From Orientallactaga sibirica (lineage: Eukaryota; Chordata; Mammalia; Rodentia; Dipodidae): a DNA stretch of 64,000 nt. The notes under the pieces are model-generated. The model saw only the letters and a list, made by a program, of their open reading frames with translations, had not been told where the DNA came from and ran no database searches. Position numbers and translations under genes: made by a program. Below are positions 56,892-64,000 of this stretch, in pieces. Each line of letters starts with the position of its first letter. Positions within the stretch are counted from its first letter, which is position 1. The DNA lies in NCBI GenBank assembly GCA_036365145.1, contig JAEOAD010000026.1:4426001-4490000 (forward strand), given 5' to 3'.

Positions 56892-57052
56892 TAAGCCAGG
56901 CATAGTGATGCAGGCCTTTAATCCCAGCACTTGGGAAGCAGAGGTAGGAGAATCACCACGAGGTCGAGACCACCCTGGGACTACATAGTGAATTCCAGGT
57001 CAGCCCGAGTTAGCGTGAAACCCTACTTCGAAAAACAAAAAACAACAAAAAG
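56892..57052 (+). mobile_element. B1-like SINE
   Basis: AAGCCAGGCATAGTGATGCA to TTCGAAAAACAAAAAACAAC. It lies about 350 bp upstream, in transcription order reversed, of exon C and antisense to TTC28. Confidence 0.9.
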
Positions 57053-57290
57053 AGTACACATAGTACCAGAACTCCAAAGAAATTATTGCGCAATCTGTCA
57101 CACAAGCGGGTAAGAGTCTGTTGACAAGAAGGCTCAGTATTTCCGGGCTCACACAGGCTGGAAATCCCGTGCGTTAGCCCTAGACTAGAGGTGGGCATTG
57201 TGTTGAATACCTTCACCACTGAGGCAGGCATCTGGGTGGGTCTTCTGGACTCTTGGGAACAAACTACACTGGGGCCAGGGCTCTGCTCAC

Positions 57291-57400
57291 CTGGTGCTGG
57301 GCCTCCTCCAGGTTTCCGCTTGCCCAAAGGGAGAGGCCGAGACCATGGCGAATTTTTGCCTCGTCTTCTCTTCGGCCTAGTTGCTCAGCTAACCTTAAAC
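57291..57400 (-). CDS. TTC28: TTC28 exon C: C-terminal TPR segment
   Basis: This 110-bp exon encodes LRLAEQLGRREDEAKIRHGLGLSLWASGNLEEAQHQ, with two leading bases finishing a Gly codon from exon B. The helix pair matches a degenerate TPR (HGLGLSLWASGNLEEA). The acceptor is GGTTTCAG|GTTTAAGG and the donor is CACCAG|GTGAGCAG (phase 0). No single open frame of useful length covers the exon; it was found by reading between the splice sites. Its length and phases join exons B and D without a break. Confidence 0.93.
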
Positions 57401-60400
57401 CTGAAACCAGAGAGGGCAATTAACAAAGAGAGAGAGAGAGAGAAGATAGACAGTTCCCTGCCAGTGCATCTTGGAAGCTCACGTGCTTCAGGTGTACATA
57501 CAAGAACTCAACATGGCTAGAGGGAGTGCGGGACTAACACCGGATCAGTGGAGGCAGAACGGAGTCTCTTCAAATGTTACAGGCTGCCTCAGCAGGAGGT
57601 GGGCTTGAGGGCACACAGGAAACACAGAAACCAGAGGATCCTAATCTGGCTGCCCTCAGAGGCAAAACCCTTGGCTTTGCAAATGAAAACTACAAGCTGA
57701 TAAATTTATCTCCCTCCATTCTTTGGCTGGCAAAAGCTTTTCTTGACAAGTCCAGTACAGAGGCTGAGATAACACTTCCTCCTATCTGGCTGCACAGCAT
57801 CCAATCAGTGCTGATGGGAGCCACGGAGTCCCCCCATAAGCAGAGCAGCACGCAGCCTGCCCCTGCTCCTGTTACTGATGTCACCGACACACTCTGTGCA
57901 ATCTGCTTTTCCTTTAAACCGGAGACTTTGATGTGCCTCAGCGGGGTTGCGAAACAAGTGCTCTTATGAGCCCAAAGCCTTAACTGAGACTGTCTTCATT
58001 TTAATGGCCTGCCGATAGGCTCCTGCAGTTTGGGTCACTTTCTCACAGCAAGCTTCTGAGTTTCAGGACACCAGCCACCTCTAGGGCTTTGTGGGAGCCA
58101 ACTTTGATGGTGCCCATTTATTGCACTGGCCAGTCAGCCACTCTCGGTGCAGCTCTACCTGCATTACCTTGCAATGCTCTCTGTGCAGCTGCTGGCCTGT
58201 GTGGGAGGCGGTGCCCGGCTCCCCTGGCATGGCTGCAGACACGAGGGCAGGCTTCTTTCTGATCGGAGCTCGCCGGGCTCCTGACTTCTACAAAGAACCT
58301 CCTCAAACACGATGCATTTCAAAACACACGTGGCTCAGAAAACCCAGCAACGGTGTTTAAACTGTGTTGCTGGGTAACAACCATGTTTGCAAATAATCCA
58401 CATAAGAAGAGGTGAGAGACAGTGTTGTGAGGAAAGCAGGTGGGTCTCCCCACGGCACTCTTCAACGTAGGTGCCCTGCCAGGCCAGTGTCTGGGGGGGG
58501 GTCCTCCCACCCCACTTTGGAAGACACACTTTATGAGAGAAGGGACTTTGCTTGGCTCCCTCTGCGTCCCTAGGAATTAGGACCTCCACTGGTCAGGGGT
58601 TCAGCAATGAAGAGTTCAAAACCTGCTGAAGAGATGTGGTGTCTGAGCTGCCCAGCTGGGATCTGCACCCGCCTCTCAGGAACAGGGCACGGTAGGAGCC
58701 CAGTGTGCCCTGGACTAGCTGCAAACCCCCAGGGAAGTCACTAGCTGCTTCAGCCTCCCACCCTTACTTTGGCAAATGAAAAAAAAAAGAAGCTCCATAA
58801 ACCAGTGGCTTTAGCCAGGGGTGTCCATCCACATCACCCAAGAGAGAGCCGTTCCAAAGACCAGCTACATGAGGTTCCAGTGCATCATCAGGGGATGCTG
58901 GTCTGCAGCCCTGCCCCCCTGAAAACTGGGGTGACTTCCAGCTGAATGTTCCCTCCAGGGCTCAGATTTAATCCTAAGCACTCAGGTGCCCCATACCCAT
59001 CCCAGCTCAGAACTCACAAGAAGAGGTACCTGGTTTGACCTATGAGGGACTGGCTGCCGTGGGCTTTCTCCTTAAATGCTGTGGAGATGCTACAAATGAG
59101 AATTTTTACATCTCTGTAAGACTTACAGGAAACAGTAAAAGAGAAACTGGAGAATTTTTCCATAAACATAGAATTATTTGACAATGTCCCAGGCAAACCA
59201 GCTGTTGTGTGGACACAGTATTGCAGAAGGGAATTAAACATATTCTGGAAAGTTATGGGTCTGAATTTAATCGTTTCCACAAATTCAAATGAAAACCACC
59301 CTTAGGCGGTTGGAATATTACCATAGTCCAGTTTTAGAAAACCAAAAGCCCCTATTCCTATATAATGCACAGAGGTACAGCCCTTCCTGCATAGAGAGGG
59401 GGCCAAGTCAGAGCTGGGCTGTGGCTCCACCCTCTCAGGGCCTCTCCACCCGCAGGACACTGTACATGGCCTGTATGAAGGACAACCAACAGGCCTTCGC
59501 TGCTCTCCACCTGGCCTCCTGCTTCCCAGCTGGGGCACAGGACCAATAGGATACAACTGCCCCAACCATGGGCTGTTCTTCGAAAACACTCCAGACACGG
59601 GCTTGTGCGGCTCCCAGGGTCAGAAAGCCCAGGCTGACCTCACTTCATGAATGAACCGACTGCACAGTCAGGGTCAAATCATTGTACTTCAACTGCTGAC
59701 ATGATGGGAGGACTGGAGGGGCACTTGCCTAGTGTGTGCATGTGTTTGATCCCCACCACTGCCAGAAAGGAAAAGAATGAAGAAAGAAAAAAAAAAAAGC
59801 AACAAAGAAAGGAGACACATCTGAATTTACTGTGAGAATTAAATCTGGCTGAATAAGCCTGGTGTGAGAAGCCCTCTGGAAAGGAGAGCTTTGCCTGAGG
59901 TCAGCAGCCGTGTATCACCCCCACCCCCCACCCGGGAGAGCTAGTGCACCTTTGGGGGCTTTGAGCCATCCCAGGGTAAGGAGGGCAAACACACTGCGGT
60001 GAGACTTTGGCTCTCATGTACGAAGGACATAGCTAAAGCTCTCTTGGGCTCAGGTAACTGATGGATTCTGGTACCGACAGACGGAAAGGCTTGTCTGGAG
60101 CAAGGCTCTGCTGTGGCCCCACACTGTTGGTCACATGCACCAAAAGACACCAGGCTGGCCACTCCAGGGAGCCCCGGATGGACTCTGTGGGCTAGCCGAC
60201 GCCGGGCCCGAGAACTATAGTCTCTAATACAGGTTAGGTCACTTCTGGAGGGTCACCAGGGCTTGGGGCAGACAGGTGTGTTTCGGAGGGAGACCATCAC
60301 CATGTCACATGACCAGGTCTTACTGCATCTGCTCAGTGAGGATGTGTCATTTGTTCAGTAGCTGCCCTGATATGACAAGCATGGGGGCATTGGCTCTTCA

Positions 60401-60629
60401 GGCAGTGATGGTGTGACAGCACTGAGAGAGGGAGGGGGGGCAGTTGGATCCAGAGAGCTGGGGTAGAACTTGGAAACACCTTAGGATGATAAAGAGACAC
60501 TTGGTGAGGGATGTTGTGATTCATTCTGCGGTTGAGCTGACCGAAGTGGACAGTGAGACTGTCACTCTGCCCAGAGGGGCCCACTCCGGCTGTGCTCCTC
60601 TGAGCCACCAGTACAGCCTTCGCACTCAC
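57401..60629 (-). other. TTC28: TTC28 intron between exons B and C
   Basis: The 3229-bp intron runs from GTGAGTGC to GGTTTCAG. It is almost free of SINEs. The only repeat recognised is an ID-like tRNA relic near 59703. The rest is unique, with short homopolymers (G8 near 58493, A-rich near 58778) and no coding signal. Confidence 0.9.
59703..59808 (+). mobile_element. ID-like tRNA SINE relic
   Basis: GCACTTGCCTAGTGTGTGCA, TTTGATCCCCACCACTGCC and an A-rich tail match the layout of a rodent ID element. Confidence 0.55.
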
Positions 60630-61153
60630 CTTCCTGCAAGTACATGACTGCCTGAGAATAGTTCTGCAAGGCATGGTGTGTCCTTCCAAGGCTGCTGTAG
60701 GACACCGTCTTGGCCACCAAGTCGTTCATCTGAGCGGCAATGCTCAGGTGCTGCTCCTGATAGACCACAGCCCGCTCCAAAGTGCCCAAGGACTCATAGG
60801 TCAGGCCCAGATTCCCGTAGGCCCGGCCCTGGCAAGTGGGGTTGTTGGTCTCCTCTGCTATCTGCAGATCGAGCTGGTGGTACTGCAGGGCTGTGTCATA
60901 CTCCCCCATTTGCTGGTAGACGCCCCCCAGGCCACAGGCCGCGTCACTCTCCAGGGCTCGGTCCTTCATGTCTCTGGCAATGTTGAGCTGGCGCTCGAGG
61001 CAGGAAATGGCTTGTTCGTAATTCCCTAGCTGGCTGTGCAGGCTCCCCAGTTCTCCGTAGGCCTGGGCTTTATTGGAGGCCTCCCCGAGCTCGTGGGCCA
61101 CCACGAGCCTCTTCTCAAAGCACACGAGGGCTTGTTGCAAGCTCCCGGTCGCC
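60630..61153 (-). CDS. TTC28: TTC28 exon B: TPR array
   Basis: This complete exon is 524 bp and encodes about 175 residues (ATGSLQQALVCFEKRL through QAVMYLQEG). It spans a little over four TPR units, for example AYGELGSLHSQLGNYEQAIS, AACGLGGVYQQMGEYDTAL and AYGNLGLTYESLGTLERAVV. The acceptor is CATTTCTGCAG|GGCGACC, preceded by a pyrimidine-rich run, and its first G completes the Arg codon begun in exon A. The donor is CAGGAAG|GTGAGTG (phase 1). No internal stop or frameshift is seen. The open frame continues upstream of the acceptor into the intron, so an ATG seen there is not a real start. Confidence 0.95.
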
Positions 61154-61939
61154 CTGCAGAAATGCAGACAGAAAAGCAATGATATCATTTCGTGCAGGTG
61201 CAGACATGCTGAAGCCCCTGAGAAAATGAAAAGCATTTGTCACTGTCACTTACTATAGAAGCTCTTAACTCCTCTTCTAGCTAAAAGCTATCACGTGCCC
61301 TTAGAGTGAGATGCAGAGGAATTTCATAATCTGGAAAGCGATTCAAAAGTCATACCTCAGTGACCTTCCCGAGAGCTTGTGATTCAGTGGGATATATACT
61401 CCCGAGGAAACATAAAATATATTAATAGGCACAATGATAGCAAGCGAACTGTTTGGTTCTTTGGGCCTCCCAATTTCCACTACCGCTTAGACCATGTTTT
61501 TGAAATCACTTTCCAGAGGCTGTAAATCTCTCACCCTGAGCTTCTCGGAGCAGTGTGTGGGTGATGATTTAGTTTGACCCCTGCCCTTCCTCCACTCCAG
61601 GAGCCCCAATCTCCTGCCTCTCCAGGGAGGCCATATATCTATATGCACAGACACCTTCTCGAGTTCCCCACATTTGGGAGGGAAGCATCCCTTGGCCGAC
61701 AGTGCCCTTTTGTTACTCAGAGACGACATGAGTGTGGGTTGGGGTAGTGGACTTATCCAATTGCACAGGGCTTGAGGATTCCATTCTCTGATCCTCAGTT
61801 TCTGGCGATCATAAATACCCCCACCCCACAGCAGACGTGCACGTGTACTGAACACAGGATTGTTCCCACTCCTAACATCCCCATGCAAGGTGTGCTGGGC
61901 ATAGGAAAAGCTGATTCTCCCTCTATTATCAGATTTTCT

Positions 61940-62086
61940 TTTTCTTTCTTTTTTTTTTTTTTTTGGTTTTTCACGGTAGGGTTTCACTCTAGTCCAGGCT
62001 GACCAGGGTGGCCTGGAACTCTTGGCGATCCTCCTACCTCTGCCTCCCGAGTGCTGGATTAAAGGTGTGCGCCACCACGCCCGGCT
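61940..62086 (-). mobile_element. B1-like SINE, internally deleted
   Basis: A T18 run and GGTTTTTCACGGTAGGG. The block GGAATTCACTATGTAGTC is missing. It ends ACCACGCCCGGC. Confidence 0.88.
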
Positions 62087-62249
62087 TCAGATTTTCCCAA
62101 AAGCCACACATCAAGGTTGGAGTAATTGGTGAATATCAAATGCACTAATAAAATTCATCAAACACGGGAGGTACTCACAGAGGCTAAACTGATTCATTCA
62201 CCTTCCCACACCTGTTAACTTGTTTATTTTGCTCATTTGATGCAGTCAA

Positions 62250-62691
62250 GAAAAGCATTGTGGATTGAAATGATGGCTTAGCAGTTAAGGCGCTTGCCTG
62301 TGAAGCCTAAGGACACAGGTTCAATTCCCAGTATCCACATAAGCCAGATGCACAAGTGGGCACACGCGTCTGGAGTCTGGAGTTCATTTGCAGTGGCTGG
62401 AGGCACTGGCATGCCCATTCCTTCTCTCAAATAAAATAATAATAATAAAAAAAAGAAAACAGAGGCTGGAGAGATGGCTTAGCAGTTAAGGCGCCTGCCT
62501 GCTAAGCCTAAGAATGTCGGTTCCAATCTCCAGGTCCCAAGCTTAGCCAGATACAAAGTGATGCAAAGGCGCAATGTTGAACTTGCCCACAAGGGGTCAC
62601 ACGCATCTGGAGTTCATTCACAGCAGCTAAGAGGCTGCTGGTGCGCCTATCTCTATCTGTCTCCCTCTCCCTCTCTCTCTGTCTCTCTCTC

Positions 62692-62739
<48 letters not shown>

Positions 62740-62763
62740 GAAAACAGAAAGGAAAAGCATTGT
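62250..62763 (+). mobile_element. short tRNA-SINE with a second SINE in its tail
   Basis: GAAAAGCATTGT at 62250-62261 and 62752-62763 is the outer target-site duplication. The short SINE occupies 62262-62462, with a decayed box A and box B GGTTCAATTCC. Confidence 0.87.
62463..62750 (+). mobile_element. long tRNA-SINE nested in the SINE above
   Basis: GGCTGGAGAGATGGCTTAGC starts it. The long-form segment has AAGAGGCTGCTGGTGCGCC. The A run is about 27 nt. The CTCF-like word is changed to CCACAAGGGGTCAC. Confidence 0.87.
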
Positions 62764-63006
62764 ATGTGGGGTGAGGAGCCCCAGGCCTGACTCTTGGGCA
62801 TCCCCTTGACGCCGTGCAGTCTCAGGTACTAGCCCGCCCCTGGACGTTGGTGCTTTTCTTGTAACATGAGTAACGTTATTACCTGCTTAACCCAAGGCTT
62901 CATACAAGGAATGGGGCATGTGCTCTGCGGGTCTGAGCCACTCTGCAGCTGCTATCCCCGTCCGTCCGTCCAACCACCCTCTGCAGATCTGTCTATCGCC
63001 TGTTAC

Positions 63007-64000
63007 CTGTGTCCGTTTCCTAGACCCCGGTAGGCCTTGGCTTGGTCTTGCATGCGATTCAGACTCTGGGCGACAGACAGATACTGCTCGTAGTACTTGA
63101 CGGCTTCTTCATAGTCTCCCAGGGCCTCGTAGCAATCCCCCAGGTTGCCGTAGGCCCGGCCCCTGTCCAGCACAGCCTCGTTCCCACTGAGTTGCTGCAG
63201 CATGGCCAGCTGCTGCTCGAAGTAGCCAATGGCATCCTCCATCACGCTCATGTTCATCTTCGTGATGCCCATGTTGCCGTACACCTGGGCTTCCAGGCTT
63301 GGCTCCTTCAGCTTCTGCCCCAGATCCAGCTGCTCCTCGTAGCACTTGAACGCCATCGTGTACTTGCCCAGGGCCATGTAGACAGCAGCCAGGTGCCCGT
63401 GAGCTCGGCACTCCCCTGGCAAGTCACTCAGCTCCTGGTAGACCTCCAGTTCCTGCGTGTGATAGCCCAAGGCCTTGTCGTACTTCTGGACCATTCGGTA
63501 GGCTGTGCCCAGGGCAGCATATGCGCTGGCCTCCAGCCTCCTGTCCTTGACATGGTGAGCTAAGCCCAACTGCTGCTCATAGAACTTGATGGCACCGTTG
63601 ACATCCTTTCTTACAGACGAAGATGTCACCCAGGTTCCCTAGGGCTCGGAATTTAGCCTGGGAGTTCTTCAGGGACTGAGCTAGGGACAGAAGGTACTTC
63701 TGGCACTCCTCAGCCTTGCTGAAGTTCAGCAGCGCCTTGAATGCCAGGCCCAGGTTACAGTAGGCTTTCGCCTGGCTCAGCTTGTCATGAAGGTCTTTGG
63801 CCAGGGCCAGATCCTGCTCGTAGTACTTCACAGCCTCCTGGTAGTTTCCAAGGCAATAGTGGGCATAGCCGAGGTTATGACAGACCTTCCCTTCTCCTTC
63901 CATGTCCTGGAGGTCGGGAGCTAGGCGCAGGTACTGTTCGTAGTAGGGCGCAGCCTGGACATACTCTCCCCGAGAGCAGTGGAAGTTTCCCAGGTTGCCC
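63007..64000 (-). CDS. TTC28: TTC28 exon A (5' end outside window): TPR array, with a 1-base frameshift
   Basis: This is the largest coding block, at least 994 bp. It encodes about 331 residues of consecutive TPR motifs, from GNLGNFHCSRGEY at the window edge to KAYRGLGNGHR. Recurrent helix-A and helix-B signatures include YCNLGLAFKAL, YGNLGDCYEALGDYEEAVKYYEQ and YGNMGITKMNM. TPR arrays form superhelical scaffolds for protein binding. The donor is CACAG|GTAACA, leaving AG as the first two bases of an Arg codon (phase 2). The frame is intact from 64000 to about 63607. One extra base in + strand CATCC (63605/63606; minus AAAGGATG where AAAGATG is expected) shifts it, and the conserved frame resumes as DVNGAIKFYEQQLGLAHHV. 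Read literally, the shift adds nine foreign residues after CKK and then a stop at 63577-63579. All sequence downstream looks conserved, so an assembly error or a rare allele is more likely than a dead gene. Confidence 0.93.

Larger units (their letters stand above)
54938..57290 (-). other. TTC28: TTC28 intron between exons C and D
   Basis: The 2353-bp intron runs from GTGAGCAG to CCTTGCAG. It contains three B1-like SINEs (55150, 55681, 56892), a collapsed tRNA-SINE (55360) and a possible L1 3' fragment (55430). The stretch 55850-56890 is unique. Confidence 0.9.
61154..63006 (-). other. TTC28: TTC28 intron between exons A and B
   Basis: The 1853-bp intron runs from GTAACAGG to TTTCTGCAG. It contains an internally deleted minus B1-like SINE and two plus tRNA-SINEs, one inside the other. 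Sequence at 61156-61945 and 62764-63006 is unique with no further gene signal. Confidence 0.9.
1..64000 (-). other. TTC28: TTC28 gene, partial (internal exons and introns)
   Basis: The joined minus-strand exons translate to an uninterrupted series of about 40-residue TPR units (for example QAKAYGELGSLHSQLGNYEQ) that I recognise as the centre of TTC28. TTC28 is a very large TPR plus CHAT-domain protein reported to bind Aurora B and to act at the spindle midzone and midbody in cytokinesis. Both gene ends are outside the window: earlier TPR exons lie beyond 64000, and the rest of the CHAT domain and the long C-terminal tail lie left of position 1. Intron phases going downstream are 2, 1, 0, 1, 1 and 2, and every junction joins without breaking a codon. 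Identification rests on recalled family sequence and has not been aligned. Confidence 0.93.

Noticed and set aside
60562..61236. An ATG start at 61236 for a stand-alone TPR protein
   Set aside because: The ATG is intronic. The acceptor at 61155-61154 and the phase match to exon A show this is an internal exon.
63042..63563. A 173-codon plus-strand frame, and others opposite exon B
   Set aside because: They are antisense shadows of the TPR exons. The minus strand carries the conserved, spliced product, and the plus-strand translations show no family pattern.
63577..63629. Programmed ribosomal frameshift or a tiny intron at the exon A frame break
   Set aside because: GTAAG occurs nearby, but no acceptor lies a plausible distance away, and the expected sequence is restored by removing one base. 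No slippery heptamer with a pseudoknot is evident.
1..64000. CRISPR arrays, operons, phage or bacterial defence systems
   Set aside because: The DNA is vertebrate. The regularly recurring units are SINEs and simple repeats, not spacer-repeat arrays.

Overview
The window is mammalian nuclear DNA from a rodent. It holds one confidently recognised gene, part of TTC28 (tetratricopeptide repeat protein 28), on the minus strand. Six coding exons lie between 49401 and the right-hand end, and their joined translation (about 714 residues) is a run of TPR motifs leading into the start of the CHAT domain. All five complete introns have GT-AG ends and matching phases. Everything left of 49401 is read as one long TTC28 intron, because the next expected exon was not found. 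No bacterial or viral gene system, rRNA, tRNA gene or CRISPR array is present.

The organism is inferred from the SINEs. One family is a 7SL-derived B1-like monomer (core TAATCCCAGCACT, consensus end GAAAAACCAAAAA). The other is tRNA-derived: box A like TGGCTTAGTGG, box B like GGTTCGATTCC, a unique body with AAGCCAGATGCACAAGGTGG, then a (CT)n run and an AAATAAATAAA tail. I associate this pair with jerboas (Dipodidae, e.g. Jaculus). That is recall, not a database match. The tRNA-derived family occurs in a short form (about 200 bp), an intermediate form and a long form (about 260 bp) whose best copies carry CCACAAGGGGGCGC, one base from the CTCF core motif.

Layout: 1-5480 has a few SINEs, then unique intron. 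5480-12200 is dense in SINEs and includes a 372-nt pure pyrimidine tract. 12222-14313 is a repeat-poor island. 14314-36300 is a SINE-rich stretch that also holds several old L1 fossils; the largest (about 20.3-26.3 kb) is broken up by more than a dozen SINEs. 36.3-49.4 kb is repeat-poorer, with a 43-bp minisatellite at 45371. 49.4-64 kb holds the exons: F (49401-49566), E (52205-52423), D (54808-54937), C (57291-57400), B (60630-61153) and A (63007 to beyond the window).

Two points deserve attention. Exon A contains a one-base insertion at 63605/63606 that breaks the otherwise conserved frame. A 52-bp alternating purine-pyrimidine tract, read as UG repeats in the transcript, lies about 50 nt inside the intron after exon F. 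About two thirds of the roughly 90 SINE pieces lie on the minus strand, in the same sense as TTC28.
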